The notes: generated from the letters alone by a model not told the origin. A stretch of 64,000 nt of DNA from Candidatus Latescibacterota bacterium (GCA_022820485.1 JAJEFJ010000106.1:120609-184608); one strand, 5' to 3'; numbered from the stretch's first letter, positions 25,596 through 34,288 are shown. A program made the numbers and translations.

Positions 25596-25910
25596 ATGGC
25601 TGAACGGAACATCGCCGCAGAGGTCCTTAAGGGTCTGTGCGAAATTCGAGAGCACCGAGCCGGCAAGCGCACATTGCGGATCACTCGGGTCGAGGCGAAG
25701 CCCCTGCCCAGACTCACGCCCGATATGATTAAGAGGATCCGCGAGGAGCTCGACGTTTCAAGAGCGGTATTCGCCCACCTACTGCGCGTACCGGTACGCA
25801 CCGTTGAGGGCTGGGAACAGGGCAGGTCCAGTCCACCGGATGCGGCGGCGGCCCTCATCCTCATGGCCCAGAAATACCCAGATACCTTTGAGCGGCTGGC
25901 ATCACTGTGA
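25596..25910 (+). CDS. XRE-type helix-turn-helix regulator (antitoxin-like, orphan)
   Basis: 104 aa. The C-terminal half is a helix-turn-helix: LTPDMIKRIREELDVSRAVF, then LLRVPVRTVEGWEQGRSSP, typical of antitoxins that pair with RelE/HigB-type toxins. GAGGAG lies 7 nt upstream of ATG 25596. The place where a toxin gene would be expected holds only a 22-codon frame (25535-25603) that overlaps its start, so the toxin seems absent or lost. It is read in the same direction as the ABC genes. Confidence 0.8.
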   Translation: MAERNIAAEVLKGLCEIREHRAGKRTLRITRVEAKPLPRLTPDMIKRIREELDVSRAVFAHLLRVPVRTVEGWEQGRSSPPDAAAALILMAQKYPDTFERLASL

Positions 25911-25956
25911 GCTGCTCTGATTTGGATCGCGCTCGCGACAACGCCGGTACGGCATA

Positions 25957-26034
25957 GCGCAACACTGCCCTGATCGTACTCGACGAGACAACCGCGTCGC
26001 TCGATCCCCAAGCCGAGGCCGACGTACCCCGGCG
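25957..26034 (+). repeat. Broken duplicate of the ABC ATPase gene (Walker B part)
   Basis: 78 nt matching 25238-25315 of the intact ABC gene with 8 mismatches, covering the codons for LIVLDEPTASLDPQAEADV. Reading continues without a matching upstream ATPase part, so it is a non-functional fragment. The 228 nt between 25910 and 26139 contain nothing else that I recognise. Confidence 0.88.
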
Positions 26035-26138
26035 AGAATGAGCACGTGGAAGTGAGGCTCAGTTCTAGCTCCGACCTGAAGCACTACAGGAAGCTCAATA
26101 ATGGAATGGGGACGGGTTGGCGTGGGATGCGAGTGCGA

Positions 26139-28229
26139 TCAGCTTTCTGCCATGCTGAAGGCTTGGCGGACCATCTGCATCACCGCTGCTATCTGCTGCT
26201 TCTCCTGAATATCAATTAATACGCCGCAATCACGATGCGTCACATTTGGCAAAAAATGCCAAGTAGTGGCATCATCTGACAATCCTTCTGGGTCGTGTAT
26301 CTCATCGAAATCAAGGGGAATGAGAAGCCTGACGTAGTAAGCCATAGGCAGTATTTCTGCAAAGAACTTAGCGGAATTATTGTAATAGCATACAGATTTG
26401 TTTTCGATAATTGCGATAGCGTCGCCCATCTCACGGATAGAATCTCGGATAGCATGCAGTAATTCCCGAACCGAATCACTCATCTCTAAGCTGTCTGAAT
26501 TCCGTTCATCTGCACGAGCACGTAACTCTTGAATCTCTTCATCCAAAATAAGCTTTTCGTCAGCTTGGTGATGCGGCCAGATTTCAACCGCACGTTTTGC
26601 TAGAATACGTCCTCTCTCTTCCATTTCTGATTCAGTCCATTGCGTTTGATTCCTAACATACTCATTCAAGCGTACAGCACTCTGATTGAATCCGCCTTCG
26701 ATAGTTTTCTTCTCATTGAATGACCTGTTCGAGTACGCGGAATTGTAGGCAGTGAGAGTCAAGTTACCTAGTCGGTGAAGCCACGCCTGGTGAACATTTT
26801 CCCACTTATCGCCGAGCATCTCCTGCCATTCCGGCACATCGTCAATACTATCCGGCATAATGTGCTCAATCGAATACTCATGAGTTGGACTTGGCTCACC
26901 CTGACCGGCATTTTCAAGTTGTGTAAGAATGTACCAACAGATACGAAGACCGTATAGATCACGATCTCGAATCTCCTGCATGAAGCTCTCATCAGATGGG
27001 AAGTTTTGTCGAGCCAGCGCAACTTGGAAGGATTCAAAAGAGGATTCATCGCTTATAGAGTGCGCTATACGAGCAAAGACTGACCAATAACTTCGAGTCT
27101 GCAGGCCGAGTACTGTACGCCGGACAAGATAGCTTGCGATGAGATTCAGCGACCGAATGAAGTCATCGTAGGAAAGTACACTTTTCTCATAACATTCATA
27201 GAGGCGCATAATGAGCAACACATGAGTAGAAGAACCGCCGAGATGTACTTGCTGCATTGCAGTGACAAGTGGCTTGGAGTCGATTCGCTCAGGTCTTAAA
27301 AAAAATACATAGTAGCGAGCAAACCGAACCATGTCTTCAAGAAGTGTATCGAGGTGTTTCACCTCCGATGATGATCGCCAGAAGTCCTTGAATTCCACGT
27401 ATATGTTGTCTGCACGAGTCTGGATTGTCGTTTTCTTTTTGAGTGCTATATAGTCGCGTAGGAATGAGTCGGGAGCACTTCCAGCCTCCAAAAAGAGCAT
27501 CTCCAGTTTACTCCAGTAGTTGTTGTATAAACGGGTCTGTTCTTCTTCCGGCAGTCCCATGAGAAGATAGTTGCGTATCAAGTCACTCTGACTGAGATCA
27601 ACGCCTGTAGAGTTCAAGCTTTAAAAAACAAGCTGTGGATTATCAATACGGCGTTCCAGTTTAACATCAACGATGTTCAAGCGTCCGATACCTCGATAAA
27701 CTTTATCAGGATCAACTTCAGGGGAATTCAACAATTCCTTGAAATAGTGGTAGGCCTCAACAACCAATTCTGAGTTCTTCTCCACTTTGGACAGATCGTT
27801 GCCGTCAACCAAAGTCCGTAGTGTTTCGTCGTCGTGGCGTCTCAGGGCTAACTTGTAACTCCGATCACCTGTCTCGTACACATTTTTGAGGAAGTAAGCA
27901 TCGATTCGTTCAGGTGTTGGATCTTCCCCATCCCAGTCGATCTCTCGAATGTGGTCGCGAAGTGCTATCAGGAGCAGAGTCAGGGTCGCCAGCCGCTGCT
28001 GGCCATCAATCACCAGCCAATTACTGAATGCCGCTCCTGTATCCCCTTCTACATATACGAATGAACCCAGAAAATGCCCATCGACATCTCCGCTGCCGGT
28101 GCCCATAATGTCATCCCACATCTGATGGCACTGCTCTGTCGTCCAACTATAGTCCCGTTGAAAGACGGGAATGATAAACTGCTTGTTCCCATTGATTATC
28201 TCTGTAAATCGTCGATCGATCGCTTTCAT
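26139..28229 (-). pseudogene. GmrSD-type DUF262-DUF1524-DUF5655 protein interrupted by one in-frame TAA
   Basis: A single 697-codon frame broken by TAA at 27621-27623. The first part (202 aa) is DUF262: IPVFQRDYSW and the nucleotide-binding VIDGQQRLATL. The second part (from 27620) has the DUF1524 HNH-like nuclease motif EHIMPDS with HRLGNLTLTAYN, and a C-terminal DUF5655-like domain (FAEILPMAYYVRLLIPLDFDEI). The family motif NPQL-I/V-FESLNSTG is cut exactly at F-stop-S, so a Glu codon (GAA) has become TAA. GmrSD proteins restrict modified phage DNA. The downstream half could be restarted at TTG 27617, giving two polypeptides, but simple inactivation is more likely. Confidence 0.85.
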
Positions 28230-28548
28230 AATTTCTTTCTATGGATGTTTCCTCAAAAGCTGTTTGAAAATTCCAGAGGATGTCCCTTGCATGTAAAACA
28301 TCTTGGAAGCGAAGGACATCCTGCCCTCGAAAAACGTCCATCCGAGGACTACTTGACCGATGCTCAGTGTCGCTCAACGGGGGATTTTCAGACAGTTTCT
28401 CACAAGTGAACAGCTTCCTATACCTATCGAATAAAAAATAAAGGGCCTGATCTGCAGTCGGTCAAAGGACAGGATATGGGACACGCTCGCCGTGGCCACT
28501 TGACCTGCACCGAGGCTTCCGTCATGGGCCGCATGTAAATTACTGAAC
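28230..28548. other. Gene-free spacer with inverted repeat between the HigA-like gene and the GmrSD gene
   Basis: No credible gene. AGGATGTCC and GGACATCCT (28277-28285 and 28314-28322) form a 9-bp inverted repeat, with a small inner ATGT-N3-ACAT hairpin in the spacer between them. It lies 48-93 nt upstream of the GmrSD start and could be an operator or a transcription stop after the HigA-like gene. Confidence 0.5.
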
Positions 28549-28947
28549 CTAGACGAATACTGCCGGTGAAACGCCGAATCGTTCGGACAAAGCACGTATC
28601 TGCCGGACATTCAACACCCGCTTCCCACCCAGAATCTCCGAAACAACCCCTTGCGAACCCACCTCTGGCAAATCCGACTGAGTCAAACCATGCTCCTCCA
28701 TGAGCGATCGAAGTGCATCCGCACCCTCCAACTTGGGCATGGGATAGTGTTTTTCCTCCCAAGCATGGACAACAGTGCCTAGCGTATCGAGTAGAGAATA
28801 CAGCGGATGCCCCTCATCAGTGCCCACTTCATCAATCAGGCCGTTGAGGCGCTCTAACACCAAATCATAGTCCTGCTCATTTTGAATGTTGAGCAAGGCA
28901 CTCACTTGCGTCCAAGATTGCTGAAGCTGTGGGGTAATGACACTCAA
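28549..28947 (-). CDS. HigA-family antitoxin-like helix-turn-helix protein
   Basis: 132 aa. The C-terminal half is an XRE domain with the HigA pattern: LRSLMEEHGLTQSDLPEVG, GVVSEILGGKRVLNVRQI and RALSERFGVSPAVF. The N-terminal half is helical and acidic (LNGLIDEVGTDEGHPLYSLL). It starts at TTG 28947, directly after the stop of the preceding gene, so the two are coupled. Antitoxins of this family bind their own promoter and neutralise a partner toxin; the partner here would be the ImmA/IrrE-like protein upstream. Confidence 0.87.
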   Translation of the reverse strand: MSVITPQLQQSWTQVSALLNIQNEQDYDLVLERLNGLIDEVGTDEGHPLYSLLDTLGTVVHAWEEKHYPMPKLEGADALRSLMEEHGLTQSDLPEVGSQGVVSEILGGKRVLNVRQIRALSERFGVSPAVFV

Positions 28948-30249
28948 TCAGCACACCCGTGCGATGCGGTGATTCTGAACTTGGTGTTCTATGACGAGTG
29001 AGGAAACACCGAACTCGTCCGCCAGCTCGTCTATTTGGTCACCATCTACAGTTTGACCAGATATTCTCTTCTGCAAACCGGACGAGGGTGCTAGGAACTC
29101 GGCTGCGAAGGTGCGATTGCGCTGTTGTCGCTCGGAGTTCGCTCTCGTGAGCAGCGTATTCGTGTTAGGTGACACCAATACTTCGGCCAAGGCACGGCAG
29201 AAGTGGAAGCGCCTGCTGTGCTCGCCAAGCTGACGAAACCCAAAGGCGGGGCTTTGGTCGTCTTTCCAAGCGATCACGCCATCAACCAGCGTCGCCCCGC
29301 GCAGACCTATCGGCTTGGTTACTCTGTCGAGCAGTTCCGGAGTTTCGCCAATGACTTCCGCAAGTTGAGGCATAGTGGCCAGCGGGGTACCGTCGAGTTC
29401 CAAGGCGAGCCGTAGTTGTCGCGCCAAGTCGTAGCCCTCCTCCCAGGGCTGGAGTCCTGCCGAGCTTTTGTCCGGACAAACGATCGACTCAAATCGTTCT
29501 AGGCGAAGGCCGTTAGACTTAGCTCCGGCAATTGCACCCGTGATGGCAGAGCAGCCCACGCGCAGGGCCTGGGGGTCAAGAGCGGCTACCGCTTCTTCGA
29601 GTACCGCTCCACTCAACTCCTCAGCGAGTTCAAGCACGAGTTCACGCTTCGCTTCATCTAGGTCATACGGATCCAAACCAAGCCCAGCCGCGATTTCGCA
29701 GAACTCGGACTCGTCTTTATCCGCGGCCTGAATTGCGGCCCATTCTTCTTGTAGAAACGTCTCTTCGATATCGAAAGATACGAGCCGCCGAATCACTTGA
29801 TCGACGACGTCGACACAGGTATCGCGGAACTCGCTACTGTCAATCTGGATTTCTCCCTGGTTCAAGAATTCGACCTTGGTCCATGGAGGTATACCTTGTT
29901 TCCAAGCAAGGCGCGTCCAACCACCGGCGGAGAACACCTCAAGGTTGGGAAACGCATACCCCTCTCGGCTAGCACTTAGTGCATGTCGGCGATGAAAGTT
30001 GGGATCGTCTTCCTTGTACGGATTGTTAATTTCTTGCGTCAAGAACCACCAGTTCGTCGCCAACCACTCCGCGAGTGGATACAGCGGGACATACACGAAG
30101 TCACGCACTGTCTTTGCCCGTTCATCCAGCACGCGGGTGATCACCGAATCCCCGGCGCAGATTCGTAAAGACGCCCAAGTCGCGTACAGTTCCGGACCGT
30201 TGATCCGTTCCGCATCAACCCACTCAATCTCGAACTTAAGCTTCTGCAT
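28948..30249 (-). CDS. ImmA/IrrE-like protein lacking HExxH, putative toxin partner of the HigA-like protein
   Basis: 433 aa. The C-terminal region matches the ImmA/IrrE peptidase pattern (ERQQRNRTFAAEFLAPSSGL, then DQIDELADEFGVSSLVIEHQ), but the helix that should carry HExxH reads FHFCRALAEVLV, so zinc catalysis is probably lost or replaced. The N-terminal 150 residues (FEIEWVDAERINGPELYATW, YPLAEWLATNWWFL) are not a family I can name. ATG 30249 has GAGGAG upstream. The two-gene order, large protein then XRE protein with touching stop and start, is that of a toxin-antitoxin or defence pair; the activity is unknown. Confidence 0.75.
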   Translation of the reverse strand: MQKLKFEIEWVDAERINGPELYATWASLRICAGDSVITRVLDERAKTVRDFVYVPLYPLAEWLATNWWFLTQEINNPYKEDDPNFHRRHALSASREGYAFPNLEVFSAGGWTRLAWKQGIPPWTKVEFLNQGEIQIDSSEFRDTCVDVVDQVIRRLVSFDIEETFLQEEWAAIQAADKDESEFCEIAAGLGLDPYDLDEAKRELVLELAEELSGAVLEEAVAALDPQALRVGCSAITGAIAGAKSNGLRLERFESIVCPDKSSAGLQPWEEGYDLARQLRLALELDGTPLATMPQLAEVIGETPELLDRVTKPIGLRGATLVDGVIAWKDDQSPAFGFRQLGEHSRRFHFCRALAEVLVSPNTNTLLTRANSERQQRNRTFAAEFLAPSSGLQKRISGQTVDGDQIDELADEFGVSSLVIEHQVQNHRIARVC

Positions 30250-30293
30250 ATATCTCCTCGATGCCGTCCGGCCACTCCTCAATAATTACAGGA

Positions 30294-30329
30294 ATACAGG
30301 AGAATGAGCAAGGACTGCGATATTCTTCT
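30294..30329 (+). repeat. Direct repeat, right copy (30 nt identical, 35/36 overall)
   Basis: Same sequence as 25525-25560. Here the small frame that begins in the repeat ends after nine codons (MSKDCDILL, then TAG). The copy lies 45 nt upstream of the ImmA-like start, on the far side of the accessory block. Confidence 0.9.
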
Positions 30330-30346
30330 TTAGCGGGAACGGAACG

Positions 30347-30366
30347 GGCAGCGCGTCGCCATCTCA
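30347..30366 (+). repeat. Short fragment of the ABC ATPase gene (signature part)
   Basis: 20 nt matching 25207-25226 (codons around WQRIAIS) with one mismatch; weaker similarity extends about 10 nt upstream. It is the piece of the ATPase gene that immediately precedes the one found at 25957-26034. The rest of 30250-30549 holds no recognised gene. Confidence 0.65.
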
Positions 30367-30549
30367 TTGCTACGGTAGCGGTCGATACCTAGGCGTGCAT
30401 TAAAGTTGAGTGATCTTGCCCGGGGCCGCGGTAAGAGGTACTTTCAGCGCACATTTCTAGCGCTCGCTCCATCCAGTGAATCTACAATCAAGAGATCGTC
30501 TATGAGTGCATTACACACGCCCACGCTCAGCACCGCCGTTTCGTGAGCC

Positions 30550-31389
30550 GTGGCCGCCTCTTACCCCATCGTCAACGGTGCCGAGCACGCCTGGGTGCTC
30601 CACGACCCCCGTTTTAAGCCCGACCCGCGTCTGTCCAACTGCCCCGGTGCCAAGCCCGACTATGAGCAGTCGGCCGAAGACCTCATAGAACACATGCGGA
30701 CCTATGGAGTCGATAAGGTCGTCATCAGCCAAGTGTGCTACTACGGCCGCGACAACCGCTATGCCAGCCACTGCGTACAGCGCTATCCCGACCGCTTTGC
30801 CGCCATCGGCCTTTTAGTCGGGTACCGGCTGCACCATCCGGCCGATCCGGAGAATCCAGCGCGTTTAGAACGGGCCATGCGAGAGGAGGGCTTGGCAGGG
30901 CTACGCTTGAGTCCCATCTACGACCGCGACGTGGTCTGGCTCAGTGATGAGGTCAGCTATCCGCTGTGGCACCGGGCCGAGGAGTTGGACGCGGTGTTCA
31001 ACATCTTCCTAGCGCCGCACCAAGTCGGGCAGGTGGCGACCATGGCCGAGCGCTTCCCCGGAGTCAAAGTGGTCATTGACCATCTGGCGATGATCGACAT
31101 CAGCACCCCCGATAGCGAGGGCTTTGGGCCACTGCTCGATCTAGCCCGCTGGCCCAATGTGTACATCCGCACCTCGCTACACAATCCTTCCAAGGAACGA
31201 CCCCCCTTCCGCGATGTGTGGCCCTTTTTGGAGCAGGTGTACGACCGCTTTGGGCCGCGGCGGATGGTATGGGCCAACTTTTACGAACTGCTCATTATGC
31301 AGGAGTTGATCCCCTTTTTCAGCGCTGAAGACAAGACATGGATTTTAGGGAAGAATGCTCTAGATATCTACTTTAAAGGTCAGGGCTGA
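30550..31389 (+). CDS. Amidohydrolase-2 family metal-dependent hydrolase
   Basis: 279 aa, TIM-barrel hydrolase of the PF04909 type: YPIVNGAEHAWVLHDPRF at the start, YGVDKVVISQVCYYG, GLAGLRLSPIYDRD, VKVVIDHLAMID and a C-terminal WANFYELLIM. Relatives are decarboxylases or lactone hydrolases; the HxH pair is not intact (EHAWVLHD instead), so chemistry is uncertain. GTG 30550 is the first start in the frame and lacks a good ribosome site. The frame continues upstream through an in-frame TGA at 30544 to ATG 30502, so the true N-terminus may have been cut by a mutation. Confidence 0.8.
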   Translation: MAASYPIVNGAEHAWVLHDPRFKPDPRLSNCPGAKPDYEQSAEDLIEHMRTYGVDKVVISQVCYYGRDNRYASHCVQRYPDRFAAIGLLVGYRLHHPADPENPARLERAMREEGLAGLRLSPIYDRDVVWLSDEVSYPLWHRAEELDAVFNIFLAPHQVGQVATMAERFPGVKVVIDHLAMIDISTPDSEGFGPLLDLARWPNVYIRTSLHNPSKERPPFRDVWPFLEQVYDRFGPRRMVWANFYELLIMQELIPFFSAEDKTWILGKNALDIYFKGQG

Positions 31390-31481
31390 CAGCCCGTTCT
31401 GCGGCCGGGTTCAGGATACTTCCCCGATGAATTGCCGCAGGTCGCGTTGGAAAATTCCCGATCCAGATATGCACATATCCC

Positions 31482-32630
31482 CTACGGATCTACCTGCTGA
31501 TAGAACTTCTTCGCGCCGTCCTCAATGGTCATAATGACCGCGCTCTTGGTCGGATGGCGATTTTCGTTGTACCCGGCAATGCGCGTCGCCCCAGAGTACT
31601 GTTCGGTAGCCAACAGTTGCTGCCGTATCGCATCTGCGTCGAGGCTACCCGCTCGCTCTGCGGCTTCCAAGAGCAAGCGCACCGCATCGTAGCTCACTGC
31701 ATCGCCGCCGGTGGGCGCAATCCCGTACAGGGCTTGGTATGTGTCGATGAATGCGCGTGCACTTGGCTCGTCCGTGTCCGGCGAAAAGTGGCTGCTGAAG
31801 AAGCTGCCATCCACCGCGGCTTCCTCATTGTCCAACAGCGTCGGATTGTCCCAAGCATCGGCCCCGAGAAAAAGCGTCGGTTCCCCAGCCGCGTTGTGCA
31901 GCGGCAGGGCACGCGCCTGCTTGGTCACCAGCGCGACTTCTGGCGGCAGTCCCGATAGGAAGATCGCCTCGGGAGCCGCCGCCGCGATGGCGGTCAATTG
32001 CTCAGCGAAATCCGTCGCACCGCTCTCGTAGAACTCTTCGGCGACGACCTCTCCCCCAAAGCCACTAAAATGGGCAATGAAAAACTCGGCAATCCCCTCG
32101 GTATAAACTTCCCCGCGCTGCGTCAAAACAGCGGCTGCATTCACCCCGAGCGTCTCTTTGGCAAACTGCGCCATGACGCGCCCTTGAAACTGATCGGTGA
32201 AAGCGGCCATAAAGACAAAATCGCCAGCCGCTGTCACGGCAGGATTGGTGGCCGCCGTGGTAATCATCGGCACGCCGTGGCGCTGGGCTACGGCCCCGAC
32301 CTCAATGGCGTGCGAGGAGCGATTGGGGCCAACGAGGGCTACTACTTCGTCGGTGAGGATCATGGTCTCCGCAGTCTGCACGGCAACCGCCGCTTCCTGT
32401 ATGTCTATCCGCGTAACCAATTCAACGGATCGGCCCAACAGCCCCCCGCGCTCGTTGACTTCGTCCACCGCAATTTTAGCTCCATTCGGATAGGTGATGC
32501 GGTCGCCCGAGACGAGGAACCCAATTTTAACAGGGGCACCATCGCCGTCCGCAGTAGAAGATAGGGAACTCTTATCCTCACAAGCGACGAACGCGATGGC
32601 CGCAACGCAGGCGACGTAGAACAGTTTCAT
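31482..32630 (-). CDS. ABC transporter substrate-binding lipoprotein (LivJ/LivK-like)
   Basis: 382 aa. Signal peptide with lipobox-like AFVAC at residues 13-17 (Cys17), so probably lipid-anchored. The mature part is a type I periplasmic binding protein of the branched-chain amino-acid/amide class: VKIGFLVSGDRITYPNGAKIAVDEVNERGG-like opening, VVALVGPNRSSHAIEVGAVAQ, VPMITTAATNP and GDAVSYDAVRLLLEAAERAG. No permease or ATPase of this uptake system is nearby, so it may act with a distant transporter or as a sensor. ATG 32630 is chosen over a longer frame extending into the divergent sigma-factor gene. Confidence 0.88.
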   Translation of the reverse strand: MKLFYVACVAAIAFVACEDKSSLSSTADGDGAPVKIGFLVSGDRITYPNGAKIAVDEVNERGGLLGRSVELVTRIDIQEAAVAVQTAETMILTDEVVALVGPNRSSHAIEVGAVAQRHGVPMITTAATNPAVTAAGDFVFMAAFTDQFQGRVMAQFAKETLGVNAAAVLTQRGEVYTEGIAEFFIAHFSGFGGEVVAEEFYESGATDFAEQLTAIAAAAPEAIFLSGLPPEVALVTKQARALPLHNAAGEPTLFLGADAWDNPTLLDNEEAAVDGSFFSSHFSPDTDEPSARAFIDTYQALYGIAPTGGDAVSYDAVRLLLEAAERAGSLDADAIRQQLLATEQYSGATRIAGYNENRHPTKSAVIMTIEDGAKKFYQQVDP

Positions 32631-32794
32631 GGCAGATTCTTTTTTAAAGGTGTGGATGGATTCTGATTTTATCAGATTGACTATGGTTAAATTTACTGAA
32701 ATCCAAGAAAGAGACCATGCTCTCGGGGCGCGGGCGCTGTCGGTGAACCTTTGCCCGCTGCCGTCCGCCTTGTAAGGTAAAAGGCAGATGACGT

Positions 32795-34192
32795 ATGACC
32801 AGTCCAAGCGATCAGCTTTTAGCCGAGCAGGTGCGGCGGGGCAACGAGCAAGCTTTCGTCCGCCTGATTCGGCGCTACGAGCGCACCTTAGCGAGGTTGA
32901 TCCACCTCCGAGTCGGCTCCGGTGATCACGTGCAGGATGTACTGCAGGAAACCCTAGTACACGCCTGGAGCGGCCTGCGCCGAGATACTCCCCGCGATGT
33001 GCGGGCCTGGTTGCTGCAGGTGGCCCGCAACCGCTGCCGCGACTACTTCCGCTCGACCCAGCGCCGTGAGTTGTTCGTCGAGACAGAGGCTTTGGCACCT
33101 ATGGTCAATCGCTTCGGGGTGGCTGAGGCCCGACAGCGGGAAGCCGCTGCGGCCATCGTCGAGGCCATGGAGGAAGTACCCGACCGCGAGCGAGCTGCTC
33201 TGCAGGCCTTTTACTTGGACGGTCTAAGCATTGCCGAAATAGCCGCCCGCCACCGCTGTCCCGACGGCACAGTCAAGCGCCGCCTGTCGCACGGGCGCGA
33301 CCGAATCCGCACAGTGTTGGGCGTCACCCCTAAGAAGAGGAGCAAAACCATGAGTGCTAGCCAACAACGGACCTTCCCCCAGTACCGGCCCGAAATACGC
33401 ATTGAGGCGAGCCAAGAGGAACCTTTCCGCATTGATTTCAAAGAGATGGCTTGGTGGTTCATCGTGCCAGAAGTAGGCGACCGCGTCCGCTGGGCCATCT
33501 ATGAACCCCTCAAAGAAAGCAACGCGCCTTGGAGGCTGGGCGAAACCCTCTCACTAGCGGCCCAACGATCCGCAGTCATCCACGACCGTTCTTGTGTCGA
33601 AATCGAGGTGGAGAACCAGTATTTCGACCAAGACGGCAAAATCCACGAACGCGAAGAGGATCGCCATGTCAAAGTATGGGGCCATCTGGCCGAGAACGAG
33701 GTGGAATGGATCGCCGTGGAATCGCTGCGCCCCGACGGCACGTGCGAACTGACAACTTTCCTCGACGAAGGATTCTACGACGATTGGGCCCCTTCGCCGC
33801 GCCTAATCGAGGATTGTGGCTACCTGCACCCCCAGACCGACGGCTCGTTCACAAGACAGGCCGACGCCGCCCAAATCACCGGGGCCGGAGTGTTCGACGT
33901 GCAGATCGGCGAGCAGCATTTTACCTGCCTGCGTGTCTTTGAAGTCGAGAAGGAAGCCACCGAGCGCGATGTCATGATCGAAGCCTATATCACCCGCGCC
34001 GGACGCACAGTACTGGACCGCCGCTACAACGGCAACCGCTGGGCTAAAAGAGACGCCCCGCCGCACAATTGGGGTGAGGAGATGACTTGGGAAGAGGACC
34101 TACCCCACACTGACCGCATAGTTATCGACGGCGTAACCTACGTACACTATTACGACAATCTGACGGACGTGGCCTGCGGCATCGCCGATTGA
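32795..34192 (+). CDS. ECF sigma factor fused to a 280-residue C-terminal domain
   Basis: 465 aa. Residues about 8-75 are sigma region 2 (NEQAFVRLIRRYERTLARL, VQDVLQETLVHAW) and about 115-175 region 4 (VPDRERAALQAFYLDGLSIAEIAARH, DGTVKRRLSHGRDRI). The rest (186-465) is an unrelated domain rich in Trp, Asp and Glu that I do not recognise (MAWWFIVPEVGDRVRWAIYE, HVKVWGHLAENEVEW). Large C-terminal extensions in ECF factors often control activity in place of an anti-sigma factor. An internal ATG at 33350 begins exactly at the domain boundary and has GAGGAG 7 nt upstream, so the C-terminal domain may also be made alone. Confidence 0.88.
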   Translation: MTSPSDQLLAEQVRRGNEQAFVRLIRRYERTLARLIHLRVGSGDHVQDVLQETLVHAWSGLRRDTPRDVRAWLLQVARNRCRDYFRSTQRRELFVETEALAPMVNRFGVAEARQREAAAAIVEAMEEVPDRERAALQAFYLDGLSIAEIAARHRCPDGTVKRRLSHGRDRIRTVLGVTPKKRSKTMSASQQRTFPQYRPEIRIEASQEEPFRIDFKEMAWWFIVPEVGDRVRWAIYEPLKESNAPWRLGETLSLAAQRSAVIHDRSCVEIEVENQYFDQDGKIHEREEDRHVKVWGHLAENEVEWIAVESLRPDGTCELTTFLDEGFYDDWAPSPRLIEDCGYLHPQTDGSFTRQADAAQITGAGVFDVQIGEQHFTCLRVFEVEKEATERDVMIEAYITRAGRTVLDRRYNGNRWAKRDAPPHNWGEEMTWEEDLPHTDRIVIDGVTYVHYYDNLTDVACGIAD

Positions 34193-34288
34193 TGATCAAT
34201 GGCGAGTGGTGGGACGGTCCGCCGGCGGTTTTTAGGGACGCGACGATCCATTTATCCAATCGCGCGTTCTTTAGGAGATGCCCTCTGC

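Larger units (their letters stand above)
25525..30366. other. Candidate accessory island with defence/toxin-antitoxin-like genes
   Basis: The segment is bounded by direct repeats (25525-25560 and 30294-30329) and carries broken copies of the adjacent ABC ATPase gene near both ends. It contains an orphan XRE regulator, a GmrSD-type gene with a premature stop and a HigA/ImmA-like gene pair. The GmrSD gene is visibly poorer in G+C than the flanking genes. No integrase or transposase is present, so the mechanism of arrival is unknown; the boundaries are inferred. Confidence 0.45.

Noticed and set aside
31482..33098. 538-codon version of the binding lipoprotein
   Set aside because: The extra part overlaps the divergent sigma-factor gene and would destroy the signal peptide.
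34211..34235. CCGCCGGCGG followed by TTTTT after the sigma-factor gene as a terminator
   Set aside because: The palindrome has almost no loop, so only a very short stem can form.
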